A stretch of 64,000 nucleotides of DNA, from the NCBI RefSeq assembly GCF_900207575.1, contig NZ_OAOQ01000004.1:124001-188000 (forward strand), written 5' to 3'. Below, in pieces: positions 57,698 through 64,000 of the stretch. This DNA comes from Cereibacter ovatus. Lineage in GTDB: Bacteria; Pseudomonadota; Alphaproteobacteria; Rhodobacterales; Rhodobacteraceae. Both the position numbers and the translations under genes were made by a program. The notes below the pieces were generated by a model. The model ran no database searches. It was not told the origin of the DNA and was given only the letters and a program-made list of their open reading frames with translations. Within the stretch, counting starts at the first letter, position 1. Each line of letters begins with the position of its first letter.

Positions 57698-58078
57698 ATG
57701 TTCGAGAAACTCGAAATCGTCAGACTGGCTCAGGCCATGGCGCGCCATGCCGGCGCCCGAACCGAAGTTATCGCGCAGAATGTCGCGAATGCCGACACAC
57801 CGGGGTTCCGCGCCCGGGACCTGCCCGATTTTGCCGCCTATGCCGAAGGCAGCGGCTTGCGCACCACACGCGCCGGCCATCTGCGCGGGGCAGAGGCCGC
57901 GGCCGTTGATCCCGTCGTCACCGACGGGCGCGGATCGGTGGCGCCCAACGGCAACACCGTCTCGCTGGAAGACGAGATGGTAAAGGCAGTCTCGGCCCGG
58001 CAGCAGCACGACATGGCGCTGTCGATCTACCAAAACAGCTCGCGGATCATCCGGACGAGCCTGGGTCGGGGGGCCTGA
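57698..58078 (+). CDS. flgB: Flagellar basal-body rod protein FlgB
   Basis: A proximal rod subunit of 126 residues. The rod-protein signature is visible as VIAQNVANADTPGFRARDL at about residues 25-44, and the C-terminal helix KAVSARQQHDMALSIYQNSS completes the coiled-coil core. The first ATG in frame is at 57668, but MFEKLEIVRLAQAMA at 57698, with GGAG eight bases upstream, fits FlgB proteins better. It is the first gene of a rightward flagellar operon, followed by flgC after two bases. Confidence 0.93.
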   Translation: MFEKLEIVRLAQAMARHAGARTEVIAQNVANADTPGFRARDLPDFAAYAEGSGLRTTRAGHLRGAEAAAVDPVVTDGRGSVAPNGNTVSLEDEMVKAVSARQQHDMALSIYQNSSRIIRTSLGRGA

Positions 58079-58080
58079 CG

Positions 58081-58461
58081 ATGGGTGACCTGATCCAGTC
58101 CCTCGGGCTTTCCGCTTCCGGAATGCGGTCGCAGTCGATGCGGCTGCGCCATGTGTCCGAGAATATCGCGAACGCCGATACCCCCGGCTATCACCGCAAG
58201 ACGGTCAGTTTTCAAGAGGATATGGCCAGCGGGCAGGTCACGACCGGCCCGGTCCGGCTGGACCGCAGCGACCTGGCCCGCATCTACGACCCCGGCCACC
58301 CGATGGCCGATGACAGTGGTCACTACGACGGCTCGAATGTCGATCTGGTGATCGAGATCGCTGACGCGCGCGAAGCGCAGCGCAGCTACGAGGCGAACCT
58401 CCGCATGTTCGATCAGGCGCGGCAAATGACGCAAAGCCTGTTCGATCTTCTGCGCCGTTGA
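58081..58461 (+). CDS. flgC: Flagellar basal-body rod protein FlgC
   Basis: A proximal rod subunit of 126 residues. The N-terminal helix SLGLSASGMRSQSMRLRHVS leads into NIANADTPGYHRK, and the C-terminal helix is REAQRSYEANLRMFDQARQM, followed by TQSLFDLLRR. Both ends follow the rod/hook axial-protein pattern. Between flgB and fliE with minimal spacing, it is clearly part of the same operon. Confidence 0.95.
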   Translation: MGDLIQSLGLSASGMRSQSMRLRHVSENIANADTPGYHRKTVSFQEDMASGQVTTGPVRLDRSDLARIYDPGHPMADDSGHYDGSNVDLVIEIADAREAQRSYEANLRMFDQARQMTQSLFDLLRR

Positions 58462-58472
58462 TGGAGTCCAGA

Positions 58473-58763
58473 ATGGATATCAGAACTTCCCTTGCCGCCC
58501 AGACCTATGCAATGGCCCGCACGGCCGCGGCCGCCGAACCGCAGCCGGACGGTGCCGGCGCGGCCATGGGGCGTGCAGCCGCACGCTTCGTCGAAACGCT
58601 TGAGAAGGGCGAGGAAACGGCGCGGGACGCGATGACCGGCAAAGCCGATCCCCATGCGCTGGTCGAGGCGCTGGCCGCCTCGCAGACGGCGGTCGAAACC
58701 GCCGTCACCCTGCGCGACAAAGTGGTCGAAGCCTATCAGGAAATCCTGAGGATGCCGGTATGA
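58473..58763 (+). CDS. fliE: Flagellar hook-basal body complex protein FliE
   Basis: A 96-residue adapter between the MS ring and the proximal rod, and an export substrate. The C-terminal region (LVEALAASQTAVETAVTLRD and VVEAYQEILRMPV) matches FliE. Starts at 58461 and 58473 are in frame; the second has GGAG six bases upstream. Its stop overlaps the fliQ start (ATGATG), giving tight coupling with the export-gate gene. Confidence 0.92.
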   Translation: MDIRTSLAAQTYAMARTAAAAEPQPDGAGAAMGRAAARFVETLEKGEETARDAMTGKADPHALVEALAASQTAVETAVTLRDKVVEAYQEILRMPV

Positions 58764-59029
58764 TGGGCGAGGCCGTGCTTTACGACGCTCTTCGTCAGGC
58801 GCTTTGGGTCGCCATGCTGATGTCGGCGCCGCTTCTTGGCGTGGCTCTGGTCGCCGGCGTCACCATCGGGCTTTTGCAGGCGCTGACCTCGGTTCAGGAA
58901 ATGACGTTGACCTTCGTGCCGAAGGTGGGCGCGATGCTTGTCGTGTTCTGGGTCTCGATGAGCTTCATGACCTCGACACTTCTGGCCTTTTTCGCCGACC
59001 AGATCATCCCGATGATCGAGGGCAGCTAA
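58760..59029 (+). CDS. fliQ: Flagellar biosynthesis protein FliQ
   Basis: A small export-gate membrane protein of 89 residues with two helices: VAMLMSAPLLGVALVAGVTIG and VVFWVSMSFMTSTLLAFF. The segment LLQALTSVQEMTLTFVPK between them is the most conserved part of the FliQ/SctS family. It forms the helical export gate with FliP and FliR, neither of which is in this window. It is placed between fliE and flgF, an order found in Rhodobacteraceae. Confidence 0.94.
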   Translation: MMGEAVLYDALRQALWVAMLMSAPLLGVALVAGVTIGLLQALTSVQEMTLTFVPKVGAMLVVFWVSMSFMTSTLLAFFADQIIPMIEGS

Positions 59030-59030
59030 G

Positions 59031-59747
59031 ATGGACGCAGCCGGCTACACCACCCTGACCCGCCAATCCGGCCTGATGCGCGAAATGCAGAGCGTGGCGA
59101 ACAACATCGCCAACCTCTCGACCACCGGCTTCCGGCGCGAGGGCATCGTCTTTGCCGAACATGTCCGCCGGCTGGATGGCGACCCCTCGCTGTCGATGGC
59201 CCATGCCAGCGCCCGCCAGATCGACCTGTCGCAAGGCGGCCTGAACCGCACCGGCGCCAGCTTCGACTTTGCGATCCAGGGCGAGGGCTTCTTTCTGATC
59301 GACACCGCAGACGGCCAGCAATTGACGCGCGCGGGCAGCTTCACGCCCTCGCCCGAGGGGGAACTGGTCGATGCCGACGGCAACCAGCTTCTCGATGAAG
59401 GCGCGGCGCCGATCTTCGTGCCGCCGGATGCCCGCAATGTGATGCTTGCCTCGGACGGCACCCTGTCGGCCGATGGCCAGCCGATCGGGCGCGTGGGGCT
59501 TTGGCAGCCGGTCAATCCGCTGGATCTGCGCCATCAGGGCGGCACACGTTTCGCCGCCGAAGGTGGGGTCGAACCGGCCGATGGCGCGACCCTGATCCAG
59601 GGTGCGCTGGAAGAGTCGAATGTCGAGCCGGTCTCCGAGATTGCCCGGATGATCGAGGTTCAGCGCGCCTACGAACTTGGGCAGACCTTCCTAGACCGCG
59701 AGGACGAGCGCATCCGCTCGACCGTCAGAACCCTCGGCCAGGAGTGA
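59031..59747 (+). CDS. flgF: Flagellar basal-body rod protein FlgF
   Basis: A distal rod subunit of 238 residues. Features are the N-terminal ANNIANLSTTGFRREGIVF, the DFAIQGEGFFLIDTADG segment shared by FlgE, FlgF and FlgG, and a C-terminal helix with EESNVEPVSEIARMIEVQRAYEL (only partly listed here). It starts one base after the fliQ stop and is followed by flgG after four bases. Compared with flgG it lacks the long specific insert. Confidence 0.94.
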   Translation: MDAAGYTTLTRQSGLMREMQSVANNIANLSTTGFRREGIVFAEHVRRLDGDPSLSMAHASARQIDLSQGGLNRTGASFDFAIQGEGFFLIDTADGQQLTRAGSFTPSPEGELVDADGNQLLDEGAAPIFVPPDARNVMLASDGTLSADGQPIGRVGLWQPVNPLDLRHQGGTRFAAEGGVEPADGATLIQGALEESNVEPVSEIARMIEVQRAYELGQTFLDREDERIRSTVRTLGQE

Positions 59748-59751
59748 GACA

Positions 59752-60537
59752 ATGAAGGCCCTTCAGATCGCAGCCTCGGGCATGAGCGCGCAGCAGACGC
59801 GCGTCGATGTCATTTCGCACAACCTCGCGAACATGTCGACGACGGGCTACAACGCTCGACGCGCGGATTTTGCCGATCTGCATTATCAACAGCTTGCCCG
59901 CCCCGGCACCGTCAGCGCCGAAGATGGGCGGATGCTTCCCACCGGCATCCAGCTTGGCTTGGGCGTGCGCCCCTCGTCGGTTTCGGTGGTGCTGTCACAA
60001 GGCGCGCTATCGCAGACGCGGGGGGATCTCGATGTCGCCATCGACGGGCGCGGCTATATCGAGGTAACCCTGCCCTCGGGTCAGGCCGCCTACACCCGTG
60101 ACGGGGCGTTGAAGCGCACCGGCGATGGGCTGATCGTGACCTCGGACGGGCATGAGGTAGCGCCCGGCATCACCATCCCGGAAGATGCGGCCAGCATCTC
60201 GATCAATGGCGCGGGCGAGGTCTGGGCCTATTACAACGGTCAGGTGCAGCCCCAGCTTCTGGGTCAGTTCACGCTGTCCAGCTTCAGCAATGAAAAGGGG
60301 CTTGAGGCGATCGGCTCGAACCTGTTCACCGAGACCGCCGCCTCTGGCCCGCCGATCGCCGGCACCCCGGGCGAGGACGGCCTTGGCACCCTGCGGCAGG
60401 GCTATCTTGAGGAAAGCTCGGTCGATTCGGTGCAGGAGATCACCGAACTGATCAAGGCCCAGCGCGGCTACGAGTTGAACGCCAAGGTCATCACCGCGGC
60501 CGACCAGATGCTGGCCGCAACCGCGCAGGTGAAATGA
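59752..60537 (+). CDS. flgG: Flagellar basal-body rod protein FlgG
   Basis: The main distal rod subunit, 261 residues. The N-terminal ALQIAASGMSAQQTRVDVIS and NLANMSTTGYNARRADFADL are characteristic, including the FlgG-specific insert that follows. DVAIDGRGYIEVTLPSG and the C-terminal LEESSVDSVQEITELIKAQ complete the axial-protein pattern. Its TGA overlaps the flgA start in an ATGA, showing that rod and P-ring chaperone are co-translated. Confidence 0.96.
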   Translation: MKALQIAASGMSAQQTRVDVISHNLANMSTTGYNARRADFADLHYQQLARPGTVSAEDGRMLPTGIQLGLGVRPSSVSVVLSQGALSQTRGDLDVAIDGRGYIEVTLPSGQAAYTRDGALKRTGDGLIVTSDGHEVAPGITIPEDAASISINGAGEVWAYYNGQVQPQLLGQFTLSSFSNEKGLEAIGSNLFTETAASGPPIAGTPGEDGLGTLRQGYLEESSVDSVQEITELIKAQRGYELNAKVITAADQMLAATAQVK

Positions 60538-60956
60538 TGAGATCGGCGCTTGTGCTTTTCCTGCTGGCCACGCCCGCGATGGCCGAAACCGTGGTCGCCA
60601 CACGCACGATCCGGCCGCTGACGGTTCTGGGGCCCCAGGACGTGACGCTGGTGGCCGACGACACGCCCGGCGCGCTGACCGACCCGGGCGATGCCATCGG
60701 CCGCGAGGCGCATGTGGCGCTTTATGTCGGGCGGCCGATCCGGCCGTCCGATATCGGGGCACCCGCCCTGATCGACCGCAACCAGATCGTCCCGCTTTCC
60801 TACATGGCGGGCGCCCTCGAAATCCGCGCCGAGGGCCGCGCCCTTGCACGCGGCGGTGCGGGCGAGGTGATCCGCGTGATGAACCTATCCTCGCGCACCA
60901 CGGTGTTCGGCCGCATTGCCGAAGACGGCACCGTGCGCGTCGGCCCCGGATCCTGA
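60534..60956 (+). CDS. flgA: Flagellar P-ring assembly chaperone FlgA
   Basis: A periplasmic chaperone of 140 residues for P-ring protein FlgI. A signal peptide (MMRSALVLFLLATPAMAE) is followed by a short SAF-type domain: TRTIRPLTVLGPQDVTLVAD, LYVGRPIRPSDIG and the C-terminal VIRVMNLSSRTTVFGRI. It is shorter than enterobacterial FlgA (about 219 residues) because the N-terminal domain is missing, the usual alphaproteobacterial form. It lies between flgG and flgH. FlgI is not in this window. Confidence 0.9.
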   Translation: MMRSALVLFLLATPAMAETVVATRTIRPLTVLGPQDVTLVADDTPGALTDPGDAIGREAHVALYVGRPIRPSDIGAPALIDRNQIVPLSYMAGALEIRAEGRALARGGAGEVIRVMNLSSRTTVFGRIAEDGTVRVGPGS

Positions 60957-60966
60957 AGGAAACCCG

Positions 60967-61686
60967 ATGAAACGTCTTGTCCTGCTTCTGCTTGCCATTC
61001 CCGCCTGTGCCCGTCTTGAGGAAGTCGGGAAGGCGCCGTCCTTCACCCCGATCGAAGGCAGCTATCAGCATCACGCGATGTATTCGCTGCCGATCCCCCA
61101 GACGCTTCCGAACGGCGGGCCGACCAGCGACTCGTCGCTCTGGAACGGTGGCGGCGCTTCGCTTCTGGGCGACCGTCGCGCCAGCCAGCGCGGCGACATC
61201 CTGACCGTGGTGATCGAGATCGACGACCGGGCCGAAATCTCGAACAGTTCCGAACGCAGCCGCGAGGGGGGCGAAAATCTGGGGATTCCATCGCTGTTCG
61301 GCATTCCGCAGCGGCTTGACCGGCGGTTGCCTGACGGTGCCTCGATGGCGGATGCGGTCAAAAGCAAATCATCGTCAAGCTATGCCGGCGACGGGTCGGT
61401 GAAGCGCAAGGAAAAGCTGATGCTGCGCGTCGCCGCGACGGTGGTCGAGGAACTGCCCAACGGCGTGCTGCGGATCGAAGGCCAGCAGGAAGTGCGGGTC
61501 AACTTCGAACTGCGCGAACTGATCGTCACCGGCTACGTCCGTCCCGGCGACATCTCTCGCCAGAACGAGATCACCTATGACAAGATCGCAGGGGCACGCA
61601 TCGCCTATGGCGGCCGCGGCCAGATCACCGACGTGCAGCAGCCGCGCTATGGCCAGCAGGTCGCTGACATCATCCTGCCGTTCTGA
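60967..61686 (+). CDS. flgH: Flagellar L-ring protein FlgH
   Basis: An outer-membrane lipoprotein of 239 residues that forms the L-ring bushing. The N-terminus has a short lipoprotein signal with a lipobox-like IPAC. The conserved segment SLWNGGGASLLGDRRA and RGDILTVVIEIDDRAEISN follow, and the C-terminal GYVRPGDISRQNEITYDKIA is diagnostic. The ATG at 60967, with GAAGGA upstream, is chosen over an earlier in-frame ATG inside flgA. Confidence 0.95.
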   Translation: MKRLVLLLLAIPACARLEEVGKAPSFTPIEGSYQHHAMYSLPIPQTLPNGGPTSDSSLWNGGGASLLGDRRASQRGDILTVVIEIDDRAEISNSSERSREGGENLGIPSLFGIPQRLDRRLPDGASMADAVKSKSSSSYAGDGSVKRKEKLMLRVAATVVEELPNGVLRIEGQQEVRVNFELRELIVTGYVRPGDISRQNEITYDKIAGARIAYGGRGQITDVQQPRYGQQVADIILPF

Positions 61687-61691
61687 CCGCA

Positions 61692-62201
61692 ATGGCGCGC
61701 GTTCTCATTCCCCTGTTGCTGGCGCTGCTCGGCCTTGGTGCAGGCATTGGCGCCGGCTTTTTCCTGCGCCCCCCGGCCGAGGCCCCCGCGGCCGACAAGG
61801 CCGAACCCGCAGGTGACCACGACACGGCCCATCAAGCCAAGCCGCAGGCCGACCTGCATGAGCTTCCGCCCGAAGAGCGGCCGGAATATGCCAAGCTGAA
61901 CAATCAGTTCATCGTGCCGATCGTGCAGGGCGGCCGCGTCGCGTCGATGGTGATTCTGTCGATCAGCCTTGAGGTTCCGCATGGCGGATCTGAAAGTGTC
62001 TATGCGGTCGAGCCCAAGTTGCGCGACGGCATGTTGCGGGTTCTTTTCGATCACGCGAATGCGGGGGGGTTCAGCGGCGCCTTCACGGACAACTCGAACA
62101 TGGTGACTCTGCGCCGTGCGCTTTCCGAAGTCGCGCAGTCGGTTCTGGGGCCGCAGGTCACCGATGTCCTGATTGTCGACATCATGCGTCAGGACAGTTG
62201 A
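61692..62201 (+). CDS. fliL: Flagellar basal body-associated protein FliL
   Basis: A single-pass inner-membrane protein of 169 residues that surrounds the stator and raises motor torque. The N-terminal helix (LIPLLLALLGLGAGIGAGFF) is followed by an acidic Pro-rich linker and a stomatin-like periplasmic domain with VASMVILSISLEVP and a C-terminal VTDVLIVDIMRQD. It is the last gene of the rightward flagellar operon: thiQ converges on it after 18 bases, so other flagellar genes (fliF, fliP, flhA, motor genes) are located elsewhere. Confidence 0.88.
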   Translation: MARVLIPLLLALLGLGAGIGAGFFLRPPAEAPAADKAEPAGDHDTAHQAKPQADLHELPPEERPEYAKLNNQFIVPIVQGGRVASMVILSISLEVPHGGSESVYAVEPKLRDGMLRVLFDHANAGGFSGAFTDNSNMVTLRRALSEVAQSVLGPQVTDVLIVDIMRQDS

Positions 62202-62219
62202 GCGGTCCCGCAACAGCAC

Positions 62220-62915
62220 TCAACCGCCCAGATAGGCGCGCAGCGCAGCGGGCGGATCGGCGAAGAGATCCGCCGTGGGCCGAGGGGCGAGCGCCTCGCC
62301 ATCAGCGACCAGCACGGTCCGCGCGGCAAAGGCCTTTGCATCCCCCGGATCGTGGGTAACCAGCAGGACCGTTGCCCGGCACTCGGTCGCAATCGATGCG
62401 ACAAGCGCAAGCATCTCGGCCTTCAGCGCCGGGCCCAGCGCCGCGAACGGTTCGTCAAGCAGCAGGATCGGCCGCGCCTGCAACAGCACGCGCGCCAGTG
62501 CCGCCCTGCCCTGCTGCCCACCCGAAAGCCGGCCGGGCCGGGCCTCGGCCAGCCCCGCAAGCCCCACCCGGTCAAGGGCGGTCGCGATCTTCGCCTCGTC
62601 GTTGCGGGCCAGCCGAAGACGTGGCGACAGCCCAAGGCCAAGGTTCTGGCGCAGCGTCAGGTGCGGAAACAGGTTCTGATCCTGAAACAGGATGCTCATC
62701 GGCCGGCGCCCCGGACCCAGCGGGGCAAGATCCTCGCCACGCCACAGCACTCGGCCTTGCGTCGGGGCGATGAAGCCCGCCAGCGTCATCAGCAGCGTGG
62801 ACTTGCCCCCGCCCGATGGCCCGATGACGGCGATACGCTCGCCCTCGTCGACCGTCCAGTCGGCGAACAGCTGAAAATCGTCCTGCCGGATCAGCAGCCG
62901 GTCAAGATGAAGCAT
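62220..62915 (-). CDS. thiQ: Thiamine ABC transporter ATP-binding protein ThiQ
   Basis: An ABC ATPase of 231 residues for import of thiamine or its phosphates. Walker A is GPSGGGKSTLL, the Q-loop lies in LFQDQNLFPHLTL, the signature is LSGGQQGRAALAR, Walker B is ILLLDEPFAAL and the switch histidine is in LLVTHDPGDA. FQDQNLFPHLT with GLGLSPRLRL is typical of ThiQ. It starts within the last 14 bases of thiP, so the two are translationally coupled. A substrate-binding gene (thiB) would be expected upstream, outside the window. Confidence 0.88.
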   Translation of the reverse strand: MLHLDRLLIRQDDFQLFADWTVDEGERIAVIGPSGGGKSTLLMTLAGFIAPTQGRVLWRGEDLAPLGPGRRPMSILFQDQNLFPHLTLRQNLGLGLSPRLRLARNDEAKIATALDRVGLAGLAEARPGRLSGGQQGRAALARVLLQARPILLLDEPFAALGPALKAEMLALVASIATECRATVLLVTHDPGDAKAFAARTVLVADGEALAPRPTADLFADPPAALRAYLGG

Positions 62916-64000
62916 GGCGGCCTCCGCGGTCGAACAGCCAGAACAGCGAAAAGCTGGCAAGCACCAGCACAAGTGCCGCGCCGGCGGCCTGCTCCATCCG
63001 GTAGGCGCCCATCAGACGCTGCACCAACAGCGGCAAAGTCGCCCCACCCTCGTCGGCAAACAGCGCGATCACGCCCAGATCCCCCATCGCCAGCGCCGCC
63101 GAGACCCCCAGAGAAAAGCCCAGCGGGCGGCGCAGACGGGGCAGGATCAGCCAGCGCAGACGGGCCAGGCCGCGCAGGTCCAGCGTCTCGGCCAGACGCC
63201 CGAAATCGGCCTGAAGCGCCCGGGCCTCGGGGGCAAGGATGCGATAGGCGAAGGGCAGCGACAGCGTGGCATTGACCAGCATCGTCACCGCCAGCGCCAG
63301 CCTTTCGGGGTTCACGAACGGATGCGCCACCAGAAACAGCCCCGTGCCCAGCACCAGCGACGACACCGCCAGCGGCAGCGTCGCCACCAGACCAAACCGC
63401 GGCGAGGCCAGCGCCAGCGTCATCGCCCCGCCGACCGACAGCACCGCCGAGGGCAGCGCCACCGCAAAAGAGCGGCCAAGCGCGGGCCAGACCTCGGCTG
63501 GAAGGTTGAAAAGCCCCGGAAGGCCGCGCGCCGCCACCATGCCAAGCGGCAGGATCAGGAACGCCGCCGCGGCCGCGATCGCCAGCCCGTCGGCCAGCCG
63601 CCGCCAGCCGCGCGGCGCAAGCGGCACCGGCGCCCGGTCAAGGCCGGCCCCGAAGCCCGACGGCAGCGCGAAGGCGCCCGCCGCCAGAACCGCCGCCGCG
63701 CACAGCCCCACCTGAACCGCCGCCAGCATCGCCGCGCGCCCAAGGTCGAACTGGAACCGCAACGCCTGATAGATCGCAAGTTCGACCGTTGTGGCGCGCG
63801 GGCCACCGCCAAGCGTCAGGGCCACGGCGAAACTGGACAGGCAGATCACGAAAACGACCGCCAGCGCGCCGGGCACCACCTCGCGCAGCATCGGCCGTTC
63901 CAGATGGCGCGCAACCTCGGACGGGCCAAAGCCAAGGGTTGCGGCAAGGCGGAACCGCTCGGCCGGGATGGCGAACCAGCCTTGCAGGATCAGCCGAACC
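62902..64000 (-). CDS. thiP: Thiamine ABC transporter permease ThiP (5' end outside window)
   Basis: The 3' part of a fused two-module permease, open to the right edge of the window (last full codon at 63999). Visible residues form eight or more hydrophobic helices and two copies of the binding-protein-dependent permease EAA loop, one near the window edge (FRLAATLGFGPSEVARHLE) and one before the C-terminus (LQADFGRLAETLDLRG and LRWLILPRLRR). The duplicated arrangement is characteristic of ThiP and other iron/thiamine permeases. Iron(III) permease is the alternative, but the companion ATPase is ThiQ-like. A TPP riboswitch, if present, lies beyond the window. Confidence 0.82.
   Translation of the reverse strand, partial: VRLILQGWFAIPAERFRLAATLGFGPSEVARHLERPMLREVVPGALAVVFVICLSSFAVALTLGGGPRATTVELAIYQALRFQFDLGRAAMLAAVQVGLCAAAVLAAGAFALPSGFGAGLDRAPVPLAPRGWRRLADGLAIAAAAAFLILPLGMVAARGLPGLFNLPAEVWPALGRSFAVALPSAVLSVGGAMTLALASPRFGLVATLPLAVSSLVLGTGLFLVAHPFVNPERLALAVTMLVNATLSLPFAYRILAPEARALQADFGRLAETLDLRGLARLRWLILPRLRRPLGFSLGVSAALAMGDLGVIALFADEGGATLPLLVQRLMGAYRMEQAAGAALVLVLASFSLFWLFDRGGRHASS

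Overview
The window is a GC-rich, densely packed chromosomal segment from an alphaproteobacterium of the Rhodobacteraceae/Paracoccaceae (Rhodobacter, Gemmobacter or Tabrizicola-like). The evidence is the run dnaA-dnaN-recF-(VOC)-gyrB, the DUF2794 and IalB-family genes, the rhizobial-type asparaginase, serC-serA beside divergent serB, and an alphaproteobacterial flagellar cluster. The genus cannot be fixed by reading alone. No prophage, CRISPR array, tRNA or rRNA gene was seen. The content is mostly housekeeping.

Layout. 1-9.1 kb: LOG-family protein, DUF2794, asparaginase, IalB-like periplasmic protein, rlmN, an NlpC/P60 hydrolase coupled to an M17 aminopeptidase, an unrecognised helical protein, beta-carbonic anhydrase, a tandem 60-bp palindromic repeat and asd. 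9.1-13.4 kb: a coupled GT29 (sialyltransferase-like) and GT4 glycosyltransferase pair and two MFS transporters. 13.5-15.9 kb: pncA-pncB (NAD salvage), then arfB. 15.96-16.19 kb: an intergenic block with an 18-codon ORF behind a Shine-Dalgarno sequence fully complementary to the 16S rRNA 3' end. 16.2-20.6 kb: queuosine-precursor transporter, phytase-like esterase, mepA, UMF1-type transporter and thioesterase, all leftward. 20.7-26.5 kb: YggT, recQ, yaaA and a hybrid histidine kinase. 26.6-34 kb: a bacterial alpha-2-macroglobulin coupled to pbpC. 34-40 kb: thiolase, PPP-type phosphatase and serine biosynthesis (serA, serC, serB). 40-48.6 kb: zapE, gyrB, VOC, recF, dnaN, dnaA, rpsT. 48.7-52.8 kb: enoyl-CoA hydratase, mutM, ubiE-ubiB. 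52.8-62.2 kb: flagellar hook, rod, export and ring genes with an IS5-type transposase remnant inside. 62.2-64 kb: thiQ and the 3' part of thiP.

How the genes work together. serC-serA and serB complete L-serine synthesis from 3-phosphoglycerate and diverge from a leader that may carry the alphaproteobacterial serC RNA. A2M and PBP1C form the usual periplasmic trapping and peptidoglycan-repair pair. UbiE and UbiB act in ubiquinone synthesis. The replication genes run leftward as a block with hairpins and sigma70-type promoters between some members. The flagellar genes form two divergent units: flgD and fliK leftward with flgJ rightward, and fliI leftward with flgB-flgC-fliE-fliQ-flgF-flgG-flgA-flgH-fliL rightward.

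Most worth a second look: the sORF with its extreme ribosome-binding site upstream of arfB; the compact GT29 enzyme with recognisable L, S and HX4E motifs; two classes of intergenic repeat (the tandem 60-bp palindrome, and three copies of an element ending near GGATATTTGG); the serC leader; and the IS5 scar in the flagellar locus. Nothing seen amounts to a clearly new multigene system.
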